Part shown: in pieces, positions 13,497 through 21,579 of the stretch
Layout of the letters: each line of letters opens with the position of its first letter
How positions within the stretch are numbered: position 1 is the first letter of the stretch
From: Bacilli bacterium
GTDB taxonomy: Bacteria > Bacillota_I > Bacilli_A > RF39 > UBA660
NCBI GenBank assembly: GCA_017476705.1
Contig: JAFUZI010000092.1
Location: forward strand, 1 to 23,175
Direction: 5' to 3'
DNA: 23,175 bases
Notes under the pieces: model-generated
The model's input: only the letters and a program-made list of their open reading frames with translations
What the model was told of the DNA's origin: nothing
Database searches by the model: none
Translations under genes and position numbers: made by a program

Positions 13497-14645
13497 TTAT
13501 TTCTTCAAATTAATTTCTAACATTTTATCTTTTAATTCTTTTTCTATAGCTTGTAATTCAACTTCAGCTTGTTGTCTCTTTGCACGACCATCTTTATGAA
13601 TTTGAATAACTTGATCTAATGTTTCAATAATATCAGCATTTGTTTTCTTAAGTGTTTCTACATCAATTATAGCTCTTTCACTTTCACGAGCAACTTCAAC
13701 AGAACCTTGTTTTAAAGTTTCACTATTCTTCTTTAACATTTCATTTGTAAGTTCAGAAACAGCTTGTTGATTCTTTAAAGCTTTCTTAGCGTTATTTATA
13801 CCTAAAGCAAGAACCATTTGATTTTTCCAAAGTGGAATAGTATTTGTAAGTGAACTTTGAATCTTTTCAACTAACAATGCTTCATTATTTTGAAGTAATC
13901 TAATTTGTGGAGCCATTTGAATAGAAATAACTCTTGTTGTTTTTAAATCATATAGTTTCTTTTCAAAACGATCAATTGTATTTTCTAAATCATTTACTTT
14001 TTGAGCATCTAATTGTTCTCCACTCTCTTCAGCCTTTTTCTTTAATTCAGGTAATACTTTTTCTCTTAATTCTTCAAGTTTCTTTTCACCTGCAATTATG
14101 TATAAAGATATTTCTTTAAAGTAATTCAAATTCTTTTCATACATATCATCAAAGATAGCAATATCTTTTAACATTTGGATTTTATCTTTTTCTAATCCTT
14201 TTTCAATAGTATCAACATTTTTTTCAATTTTTGTATATTTAGCAATCAATCTATCTATTTCTTTTTTTGCGTTATAAAAAATCTTAGATAAACCTTTTCT
14301 TTCAGCTCCAATATCACCATCAAATGATTTTATTTCAGAAACCAAATCAGCAAGTAAATCACCAGCTACTCCCGTATTCTTTGTTTTAACTCCCTCTAAA
14401 ACAGAATCAGAAAACTCAGCAATCTTAGCTTGAGATGCAGCACCAAATTGAAGAATTTGTGTTGAATCATTAACATCAATTTTACTTACAAATTCATCTA
14501 TTGCTTCCTTTTCTTCTTTAGATAATAAATCATAATTTAATGATTCTTCAATTTTCTTATCAGTTACTTTTTCACTACTATTAGCTAAGTCTTCAACTTT
14601 TTCTTCTGCCTTAGCACTTTCTAATTTTAATTCTAATCCATTCAT
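13497..14645 (-). CDS. telA: TelA/YaaN family protein (toxic anion resistance)
   Basis: This 382-aa protein matches the TelA (PF05816) family in length and pattern. It has an acidic N-terminal tail, a QILQFGAASQAKIAEFSD segment (about 82-99), and long helical regions including FDDMYEKNLNYFKEISLYIIAGEKKL. The conserved TTRVISIQMAPQIRLLQ and IPLWKNQMVLALG blocks and C-terminal coiled coils follow. No membrane segment is seen; it is cytosolic. TelA proteins were linked to tellurite and other stress resistance, but the molecular function is unclear. In Bacillus the family (yaaN) sits beside xpaC, as here with one gene between. RBS GGAGAG lies before ATG 14645; the gap to the preceding gene is only 3 bp. 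Confidence 0.92.
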   Translation of the reverse strand: MNGLELKLESAKAEEKVEDLANSSEKVTDKKIEESLNYDLLSKEEKEAIDEFVSKIDVNDSTQILQFGAASQAKIAEFSDSVLEGVKTKNTGVAGDLLADLVSEIKSFDGDIGAERKGLSKIFYNAKKEIDRLIAKYTKIEKNVDTIEKGLEKDKIQMLKDIAIFDDMYEKNLNYFKEISLYIIAGEKKLEELREKVLPELKKKAEESGEQLDAQKVNDLENTIDRFEKKLYDLKTTRVISIQMAPQIRLLQNNEALLVEKIQSSLTNTIPLWKNQMVLALGINNAKKALKNQQAVSELTNEMLKKNSETLKQGSVEVARESERAIIDVETLKKTNADIIETLDQVIQIHKDGRAKRQQAEVELQAIEKELKDKMLEINLKK

Positions 14646-14648
14646 AAA

Positions 14649-15845
14649 TTACTCTCCATTCTTTAAATATTCAATTAATGAATTATATGTATCCATTTTT
14701 AAACTTGATACTGTACTTGAAATAGTTTGTGGAACACCTATTCCGATAGATGAAACATCATAACTACCTCCAGTAATACCAGTTCTAAAACCATATTTTT
14801 CCCAAGCTATTTGTTGTATTTCTTTATCATCAAATGCTTTATATAGTTTCTTTCCTTTTTCAGTAAAATAAGCAAAACAATGACTATTCCAAATAGTTGG
14901 TGAAGGATATAAAATTCTTATATCATTTTTAACTTTATCAAAACCTTCTTTATTCGAATTAGCAAAATCAATAATACTCTTTTCATAATCAACTATCATA
15001 GGTTGACCACCTACTCCAGTTTTCAAATATCTTTCAAATAAATCTGCTGGAGTATTATTCATATATCCAGATTGAATATAAAATTGTTTTAATTTAGGTA
15101 AATTATCATTTATATTTTGATCAGTTACTAATCCTTCACTTAAAACAGATAATAATAATCCATAATAAGTAGCTCCAGGTGATGAAGTAACAGGATCAGT
15201 TGATGCAATATTTATTTTTCCATAAACATTAACACCAATATCATTCCACTTCTTACCTTCAAGTATATAACTCATAAGTTTATTCATATCACTAATATAG
15301 TATACACCATCAACATTAGTAACAATTCCTTCATTAGTTAATGCATCAACTACACTGCCCCAACTATAAATAACTATAGGCGTATTAAGTGTTAAACTTC
15401 CTCCTAATACATTATATCTATCAGCTTCTCCGGCCTCTTTATTTGGCCATAATTTATAATAATCATAAAATCTTTGATCAGATGTAAATAATGCATCGTA
15501 AGTAGATACTCCACTTGAATGAATACTAATTGATGTATCTCCAGAAGCCATTTTATTCGCAATTGTCTGATCTCCTAGTCCAACATATTCACGAATAAGA
15601 GGTTGAGTAACTGTCTTACCATTACTCCAATTATCAAAAACAACATTTAATTTATACTTTCTTTTTAAAATCTTATTAACTTGTGGATCCGCAAGAAAAT
15701 CTTCTTTTCCACCACCAGTCGCAACATAAATAGTAGTTAATCCTAATGGATTATCTCCACTATTATCCGTTAAATATTTAACTCCAACTATAAATCCAAT
15801 TAATACAACAAATATCACAACACCAATTATCTGTTTTTTATTCAT
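14649..15845 (-). CDS. Membrane-anchored solute-binding-like protein
   Basis: This 398-aa protein has an N-terminal hydrophobic anchor (about 5-22) without lipobox Cys, then a type II periplasmic-binding-like fold. Features include a YVATGGGKEDFL opening, a DPVTSSPGATYYG motif typical of the ligand cleft, and an AYFTEKGKKLYKAF...IAWEKYGFRTG C-terminal segment. It resembles the N-terminal half of the VWA protein two genes upstream, so the two are paralogues. No ABC permease or ATPase is nearby, so it probably senses or presents a ligand rather than feeding a transporter. I start at ATG 15845 (AAGGAT upstream), which overlaps the xpaC stop by 8 bp (ATGAATAA), implying coupling. The GTG at 15854 has no room for an RBS. 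Confidence 0.8.
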   Translation of the reverse strand: MNKKQIIGVVIFVVLIGFIVGVKYLTDNSGDNPLGLTTIYVATGGGKEDFLADPQVNKILKRKYKLNVVFDNWSNGKTVTQPLIREYVGLGDQTIANKMASGDTSISIHSSGVSTYDALFTSDQRFYDYYKLWPNKEAGEADRYNVLGGSLTLNTPIVIYSWGSVVDALTNEGIVTNVDGVYYISDMNKLMSYILEGKKWNDIGVNVYGKINIASTDPVTSSPGATYYGLLLSVLSEGLVTDQNINDNLPKLKQFYIQSGYMNNTPADLFERYLKTGVGGQPMIVDYEKSIIDFANSNKEGFDKVKNDIRILYPSPTIWNSHCFAYFTEKGKKLYKAFDDKEIQQIAWEKYGFRTGITGGSYDVSSIGIGVPQTISSTVSSLKMDTYNSLIEYLKNGE

Positions 15846-16464
15846 TACTATCACTATCCTTTTTTACTTCTATATCACTATCTCTAAATCCATCAGCTTT
15901 TAATAAAGAATTGAACACTTTCATTTCTGCATCAGTATCAACAATTTCTGATTCATATAAACTATTCAATATCTTTTTATATGATTTATTTATCTCTTTA
16001 ATCATACTATTAGTAGAATCAATAAACTTCTTACTTTCCTTAGAAGATAATTTCTGATTTTCTATTTCATCATATCTATCTATTATTCTAATAGTAACAG
16101 GTAAATAATAATCAAAGAAATTATCAACTTGTTTAATTTTATTAGGATTCTTAGTTATAGTATTAATTATTTTAGAAACTGATTCATGTATCTCAGCTAA
16201 TTCACTTCGTATTCCAATATCATCAATCATTGGTATCATCTGATTAATATGCTTATTTTCTTTCTTAGCTTTTTCTAGTATCGAAAACAAATCAGGATTT
16301 GATTCTTTAAGAGTTATTTTAGGATCTCCTAAAACCAATTCGCCAGCTCCATAAGCAGCTGCTCCAATAAGTAATGAAGGAAGTATTGGAGCCGACAAAG
16401 CTAAGTAAGGAACGGCAAAGAATACTCCTCCAATAACAGCTGAAACTATTTCCTTATTTCTCAT
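15838..16464 (-). CDS. xpaC: XpaC family membrane protein
   Basis: This 208-aa protein has two hydrophobic N-terminal segments (about 8-24 and 27-42). A helical cytosolic domain follows with the XpaC (PF10112) hallmark VDNFFDYYLPVTIRIIDRYDEI (about 115-136) and the closing DTDAEMKVFNSLLKADGF. The family was named for 5-bromo-4-chloroindolyl phosphate hydrolysis in Bacillus, but its true activity is unknown. It is genetically tied to TelA in Firmicutes and probably forms a membrane-side partner for it. AGGAGGGG lies before ATG 16464, 9 bp after the VWA gene. No catalytic motif is evident. Confidence 0.85.
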   Translation of the reverse strand: MRNKEIVSAVIGGVFFAVPYLALSAPILPSLLIGAAAYGAGELVLGDPKITLKESNPDLFSILEKAKKENKHINQMIPMIDDIGIRSELAEIHESVSKIINTITKNPNKIKQVDNFFDYYLPVTIRIIDRYDEIENQKLSSKESKKFIDSTNSMIKEINKSYKKILNSLYESEIVDTDAEMKVFNSLLKADGFRDSDIEVKKDSDSNE

Positions 16465-16473
16465 AAACCCCTC

Positions 16474-18069
16474 CTAATTATATCCTCTAACTTCCATAAA
16501 GGCATCAACTAAAGCATATCTTCCATCAAATACTTTTCCATTAGATAAGTCTGCCATAACATCCAACTGATCTCTACTAGCAGATGCAAACATAATTGAA
16601 TATATTGGAATATCTTTATTTATTTCCATATATGTATTTTTAAATTCTCTAAACGTACCAACATTTCCAGCACCATCAGTCATTAAAATAACAGAAGTAT
16701 TATATTTATTTCTATCTTCATCTTTCAATAATTCCACAGCTTTAGTAGCCGCAGGATATAAAGCAGTAATTCCATTAGGTTCTCTTCCCTTAATTTTATC
16801 TAATAAACTAGGAAGTTCATCAATACTACTAGAATGCCATACTTCATTAGCTTCTGAACCAAATGGTATTACATCTATAATATCTTCACTACTAAATTGT
16901 AACATATCAACAGTAGCTCTATCAGTAAGTAAATAATCCATTGCGTCAATTAATTGTTCATAACCTTCACCATACATACTACTTGAATAATCAAGACAGA
17001 ATACTACATGAATTGGTTTTCTAAGACCAGTTTGATATAAAAGTAAAGCTTCTCTAATAACTGATGTTGAAGGATATTTAACATAAGATATATATCTATT
17101 AGTATCTATTCCCCAATCAGGATTAAAAACACTCTTATCCGCATCAGGATTAACTCCACCATACCAAGTACGTCTACCATAATCAGCTAATACTTTCTGT
17201 CCCTTTTTACCTAATAAGAAACTAAGTAACTTATCATATTGTTTTTTCTTTGATTCATTCTTTTGATCAATATATCCAATAGGACTATCAGAAACAGATA
17301 CACCATCTATAGGATATATAACATATAATGGATCCTTATTATCCTTTTCCAATTCCTTATTTATATTAATAATTGAAGATTCATAAGTAAATATAGCTTC
17401 ATAATCACCCTTTACAAAAGCTTCCTCTAAATAATCTTCACTTCCACTAGATCTTTCTACTCCTGATAAAAATGATTTCAATTTTTCTTTTAGTTCAGCA
17501 TTTTCTAACATTTCTTTAGTTAATATTTCAGGATTACCTGCTAAAGTTGAAAGAACTCCTAAATAAGCACTTGCCCCACTATTAGTAGTAACAGGATTAG
17601 ACATCGTAAATTTTAATTTACCTTCCATAACCGCATTTACTAAATCTTGAGTATAAATATCACGTGAAGTAAAACCTAACTCATCTGCTTTACTTTTTCT
17701 AATTCCAAGTACAATAGGATTAATACTAGTAGATTTAGTATCAGTAATTTTAACTTTATTAGTATCAATCATATACATCCAAATAGAATTAGATAACCAT
17801 AAAGCATCATATTTTTCTAAATTATTAAGACGTTTTGTAATCTTTAAAGTATCATCATATTCTATTCTAATATCAATACCATTATCTTTCGCAAACTTCT
17901 TTATCTCACTATCAATTATTTTATTTTCAGAACTTGATAATAAACTAAATACATTATCTGAGTATTCATAATCATCTTGTTTCTTATGAGAAGATATTAT
18001 CGATACAAAAACAAGTATAATAAATACCCACTTCAATACATCTAATAATTTCAATTTCTTTTCTATCAT
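16474..18069 (-). CDS. Solute-binding/VWA domain fusion protein, membrane-anchored
   Basis: This 531-aa protein has one N-terminal transmembrane helix (about 10-27). A solute-binding-like domain (about 35-305) follows, with the MSNPVTTNSGASAYLG cleft motif. A C-terminal von Willebrand factor A domain (about 350-531) has a complete metal site: DYSSS (D360, S362, S364), T435 in NGITAL and D465 in MTDGAG. With one N-terminal helix and no cytosolic domain, both parts should lie outside the membrane. A binding domain joined to a metal-dependent adhesion domain suggests ligand-controlled protein contact at the cell surface. ATG 18069 has GAGGTG six bases upstream; GTG/TTG codons before it are inside the RBS. 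It is the first gene of the five-gene operon with its own promoter. Confidence 0.88.
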   Translation of the reverse strand: MIEKKLKLLDVLKWVFIILVFVSIISSHKKQDDYEYSDNVFSLLSSSENKIIDSEIKKFAKDNGIDIRIEYDDTLKITKRLNNLEKYDALWLSNSIWMYMIDTNKVKITDTKSTSINPIVLGIRKSKADELGFTSRDIYTQDLVNAVMEGKLKFTMSNPVTTNSGASAYLGVLSTLAGNPEILTKEMLENAELKEKLKSFLSGVERSSGSEDYLEEAFVKGDYEAIFTYESSIININKELEKDNKDPLYVIYPIDGVSVSDSPIGYIDQKNESKKKQYDKLLSFLLGKKGQKVLADYGRRTWYGGVNPDADKSVFNPDWGIDTNRYISYVKYPSTSVIREALLLYQTGLRKPIHVVFCLDYSSSMYGEGYEQLIDAMDYLLTDRATVDMLQFSSEDIIDVIPFGSEANEVWHSSSIDELPSLLDKIKGREPNGITALYPAATKAVELLKDEDRNKYNTSVILMTDGAGNVGTFREFKNTYMEINKDIPIYSIMFASASRDQLDVMADLSNGKVFDGRYALVDAFMEVRGYN

Positions 18070-18102
18070 AACCAACACCTCAAAGTATACTATCTCAAAA
18101 AT

Positions 18103-18131
18103 ATTTTACCATTTTTTATATTTTTAAACAA
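18103..18131 (-). promoter_or_regulatory. Promoter of the VWA-XpaC-TelA-AAA operon
   Basis: On the - strand, TTGTTT (18131-18126), a 17-bp spacer and TAAAAT (18108-18103) with the extended TGG form the promoter. It lies between the terminator of the preceding gene and the VWA gene's RBS. Confidence 0.65.
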
Positions 18132-18140
18132 TATAATAAT

Positions 18141-18178
18141 AAAAAAATCTAAATCATCCCAAAAGAATAATTTAGATT
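18141..18178 (-). terminator. Terminator of the interrupted surface-protein gene
   Basis: AATCTAAAT/ATTTAGATT (18178-18146) is followed by seven T on the - strand. It starts 16 bp after the original stop codon at 18194, supporting that as the ancestral gene end. Confidence 0.75.
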
Positions 18179-18193
18179 CAGTATTTTATAATT

Positions 18194-19495
18194 TTATCCT
18201 ATTCTAAAAGCTGGTGAAACACCGTCAGCACTACTAGCACTGTTGCTAGCCCAATAACCATTGTAGCTCACATAACAGAAATAGCAAGTATTACCAGAAG
18301 TAGCCGAGCGCAGCCACCACCAAGCATTAGAATAACTATTATTTTACTTAATTACTCCTGAATAGCTTGATGTTGTGACATTTAAGCCTTTATAATAATC
18401 TAGTTGTCTTGTATTATTATAAGCTGTATCATAATGGTCTATTCCACTACTTGTATCTCCATCTACATCTTCCCATACTTCATGGGTTGATAATAAATAT
18501 AGTTTATCAGTTGATGTGAAGTTTGTCTCTCCTGCTGTAATACCATGTCCTGATACTATTGTTGTATCTATTATTCCATTTTTTAATTCTGTTGGTAGTG
18601 CATTATAAATATCAGTATTTACATATGTTCTCATGGAGCTTGCGGGCCATCCATCTACATTCCATCCATAATTGTATGTTGTTCCTTTATATTCTCCTGA
18701 TGGATTCATATTGTGTTTTGTAATTATATCGGCAAACTCTAAGACAAAACCACAAGCAGTTTGACTAAATCCTGTTGTAGAACACTCTGTTGGAGTTGAA
18801 GTGTTCGCAATTCTTAAAGTGTGTGTTCCAAGTGTTCTCATATCTACTGTCTTAGTATCTCCTACATTATAAACACTGGCATTTCCTGTTTTCACGGCAT
18901 TAACTATTGTATCCCAAGAATCTGTTTCAAATGATTCTGGATGACCTGGTTTAACAGCATTATCATCTGCTTGGACATATGTTACTGAAAATGTTAGATT
19001 TAGTGTTTGCTCTGTACTTGGTAAATCTGTTGCACTTATATCTTTTTTATATCCTACTCTTACTTTATATGTTTCAGTTTTACCTGCTTCTAATAGATGA
19101 TTATTCTGAATGGCTACTCCATCAGAATAAGAGACACTATATTCTAAGTAGTTAGGAAGTGTCGTGATTTCGGTACTATTTAGTTTACTTGATACTGCGG
19201 ATATCATTCCATCTATTGTCCCTGCGTTTTTCGCATCAACTGTAAACTCAAAATAATCCCCTGGTAAGTTTAAATTTACACTATATGATACAGTAGTTTT
19301 AGCAGTATCTATTGCTGGAGTAGATGCTGTTACACTACCAGACTTTACTTGAACATTATCAAAATAAATATCCCATTTATTATCTTTTACAACTGTTGTT
19401 CCTACTATATTTAAATTAGTACTTAATAAAGCATAACCTAAACTTATGCTTAATAATAAAATTATAAGTACCATAAATAAATATCTTCTTTGCAT
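18194..19495 (-). pseudogene. Secreted surface protein gene split by an in-frame TAA
   Basis: The frame opens at 19495 (AGGTGATG before ATG) and stops at TAA 18346-18344 after 383 codons. The same frame continues without further stops for 49 codons to TAA at 18196-18194. The continuation (AWWWLRSATSGN... GVSPAFRIG) is the conserved C-terminal end of DUF6273-like domains, so one base change broke the domain. The N-terminus has a signal/anchor (about 6-24), then a TasA/camelysin-like beta domain (about 27-175) and the DUF6273-like part (about 190-432). The remaining 383-aa product would still be exported but with a truncated last domain. Recent mutation, stop readthrough or a sequencing error are all possible. 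Confidence 0.75.
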
Positions 19496-19511
19496 ATCAT
19501 CACCTATTCTA

Positions 19512-19539
19512 ATTATACAATAATTATTATTTTTTACAA
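19512..19539 (-). promoter_or_regulatory. Promoter of the surface-protein gene
   Basis: On the - strand, TTGTAA (19539-19534), a 16-bp spacer and TATAAT (19517-19512) lie directly after the preceding terminator. Confidence 0.6.
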
Positions 19540-19540
19540 T

Positions 19541-19570
19541 AAAAAGTCAATCATTATCGATTGACTTTTT
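19541..19570 (-). terminator. Bidirectional terminator of the three-gene operon
   Basis: AAAAAGTCAATC/GATTGACTTTTT with a 6-nt loop. The TAA of the metallophosphoesterase gene (19554-19556) lies in the loop. Confidence 0.85.
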
Positions 19571-20492
19571 TTCCACTATTTAATCCATAATAATCTTTAA
19601 TTAATTCAGTATTATCATTTATTTTAATCTTTCCTAATAACTTTCTATTATTATTAAGATTATCTTCATTCATCTTTTTAACAGATCCATCATAAACATA
19701 ACCATCGATTATTTCATTTTTATGATTAAATATTAAAAAGTTCAAATAACCATTTTTAACTTCTACAAGTGGTACATGATCTCTTGCGAAATCACCAACT
19801 GCATAATTTGCACATGCCCCATCAATATTTATAATATTACCATTTTCTAAAATATCAATACCAGGATATTTTAAAACGGGCGAATGTCCAATTATCGTTA
19901 ATAATTCTGGATGATAATTAAGAAAAGGTAATCCTTTTTTATGACGATACCAAATAGCTTTAAAAACAGGATCATGTACACATTTATTATTATCAGTATT
20001 CTTTTGATCAGATAACTTCATAGTACATTTATCAGGTGCAATAGATGGCATTTGTGCATGTACTAAACACACTTGTTTACCATTAACTTTTTCAGGAAAT
20101 TTATGATATATCTTCAAATTACCTAAAAAATCTTTTAACATATTAACTTCTCTTTTTGTAATCTCTTCTAACATAGACATTACAAATATACCACCATTAT
20201 CTTCCCAATTATGTAAAGCATTAACTCCCTTATCATTTATAATCTCAATAAGAGATTGATACATCAACCATTCATGATTACCTGCTAGATAATGAATTTT
20301 AACATTTCCTATACCATTACATCTGTTATAAACATCTATTAACATTTTAAATGAATCAAATCCACGATCTATTAAATCACCATTTATATATAATGAAATA
20401 TCTTCTTTTTTAGAAATATTTTCTAAGTAAGCCATAATAGCATCATACGCTTCGCCATTACCATGCAAATCACTTACAATAAACTTTCTCAT
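19554..20492 (-). CDS. PPP-like metallophosphoesterase
   Basis: In this 312-aa protein the calcineurin-like metal-binding motifs are complete: DLHGNG (D8, H10), NGDLIDRG (D39, D42, R43), AGNHEW (N72, H73, E74), and later LVHAQ and IIGHSPV. This spacing is that of bacterial PPP-type serine/threonine or diadenosine-tetraphosphate phosphatases (PrpE/ApaH-like); the substrate cannot be told from sequence. No signal peptide is seen, so it is cytosolic. Its last 60 residues are an extra basic tail. It is the last gene of the operon, 11 bp after the NAGPA-family gene, with RBS GAGG before ATG 20492. Confidence 0.88.
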   Translation of the reverse strand: MRKFIVSDLHGNGEAYDAIMAYLENISKKEDISLYINGDLIDRGFDSFKMLIDVYNRCNGIGNVKIHYLAGNHEWLMYQSLIEIINDKGVNALHNWEDNGGIFVMSMLEEITKREVNMLKDFLGNLKIYHKFPEKVNGKQVCLVHAQMPSIAPDKCTMKLSDQKNTDNNKCVHDPVFKAIWYRHKKGLPFLNYHPELLTIIGHSPVLKYPGIDILENGNIINIDGACANYAVGDFARDHVPLVEVKNGYLNFLIFNHKNEIIDGYVYDGSVKKMNEDNLNNNRKLLGKIKINDNTELIKDYYGLNSGKKVNR

Positions 20493-20503
20493 ATAAACCT
20501 CAA

Positions 20504-21574
20504 TTATTTAAAACTTTTTTTATCTGGTGCTTTACAAGGTTTATTTTGTTTATTAGTAACTATCCAAGCATTAGATACAGTTCTACCACCATATTCTCCA
20601 CCAGCACTTGGTCTATTCCATAATTTACCATCAATACTCATAGTAGAAGAAGCTCCACCATCTAAGTTAGCAGCATTATAAGCTTTATATCTAAGTAATA
20701 TATCAATAACATCATTCATTGTAGCCCCAATACTATATCCAGGTAATCTACCTTCAATAATTAAAAATAATACTACTCCATCTTTTCTTTGTGCAATTAC
20801 ACTTCTAGGTGCAGTTCCCCATCCACCATCACCATGGATTTTAGAAACTTTACCATTAACTATTAAATTTGGTCCAAACTCAACAGCATATTCCATACCA
20901 TCGGCAATTGCATCCTCTGGGCTCTTATCAGTTAAATACATTTTATGATCTTTAGTAAAACCAATTAGACCACCACTACCACCAGCATCTGTCCAAACAA
21001 GTTTACCATTTTGAATAATTGCTCCATAAGGTATAGCTCCATTACCCCAACCATCTAAGTCTTCGAAACCACCACCATTAATCGCAACTACTCCATCATA
21101 ATCTTTTAAGAAAGATGTTGTTGTTTGACCAACTACTTTTAACTTTTTAGTAACACCTAAAGTAATATCACTAGGATCATATATTCCTATTAACCAACCT
21201 TTATATTTAGGTTCAATAATACGAATAGTTTTATAAACATCATTTCCTTCATCTTTAGTAAATAATTCTTGCTCATATTTATTAGTATAATGAGTTTTAA
21301 AAGAACCACCAATAACTATATCATCTAAGTTCATTTTCTCTGTATTACTTTCAATATAGTTTTCACTCATAACTTTATTAACAGTATTCTCATCATATAG
21401 AGTATAAGCTAAATACTTATGAGACATTGTAGTCATAGCAGTAGGTATCCAAAATGATTTAAATTTATCACTTTGTACTAGTAATAACCCATCTATTACT
21501 AAAATATCTAACAATAATACAAGAATTGTTAATTTACTAATTTTAAGTTTCCATTTCTTTTTAACCTTTTTCAC
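20504..21574 (-). CDS. Phosphodiester glycosidase (NAGPA) family exported protein
   Basis: This 356-aa protein has a basic N-terminus and one membrane anchor (about 14-34). An extracellular domain of the NAGPA/phosphodiester glycosidase family (PF09992) follows, with VVAINGGGF, GWGTAPRSVIAQRKDG, LFLIIEGRLPGYSIGAT and the signature NLDGGASSTM. Such proteins act on sugar phosphodiester or exopolysaccharide-linked bonds at the cell surface. The start is uncertain: GTG at 21574 has GGTGGGGTGA in front at good spacing, whereas GTG at 21583 (overlapping the previous TGA by 4 bp) has its RBS too close. It lies between the anchored exported protein and the phosphatase in one operon. Confidence 0.85.
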   Translation of the reverse strand: MKKVKKKWKLKISKLTILVLLLDILVIDGLLLVQSDKFKSFWIPTAMTTMSHKYLAYTLYDENTVNKVMSENYIESNTEKMNLDDIVIGGSFKTHYTNKYEQELFTKDEGNDVYKTIRIIEPKYKGWLIGIYDPSDITLGVTKKLKVVGQTTTSFLKDYDGVVAINGGGFEDLDGWGNGAIPYGAIIQNGKLVWTDAGGSGGLIGFTKDHKMYLTDKSPEDAIADGMEYAVEFGPNLIVNGKVSKIHGDGGWGTAPRSVIAQRKDGVVLFLIIEGRLPGYSIGATMNDVIDILLRYKAYNAANLDGGASSTMSIDGKLWNRPSAGGEYGGRTVSNAWIVTNKQNKPCKAPDKKSFK

Positions 21575-21579
21575 ACTAA

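Noticed and set aside
13934..14119. 61-codon + strand frame inside telA
   Set aside because: Antisense shadow; low-complexity Leu/Phe-rich product.
14649..18069. The two solute-binding proteins as part of an ABC transporter
   Set aside because: No permease or transport ATPase is encoded nearby; the operon's ATPase is of the CbxX AAA+ family.
20463..20681. 72-codon + strand frame at the phosphatase/NAGPA junction
   Set aside because: Antisense shadow with no RBS.
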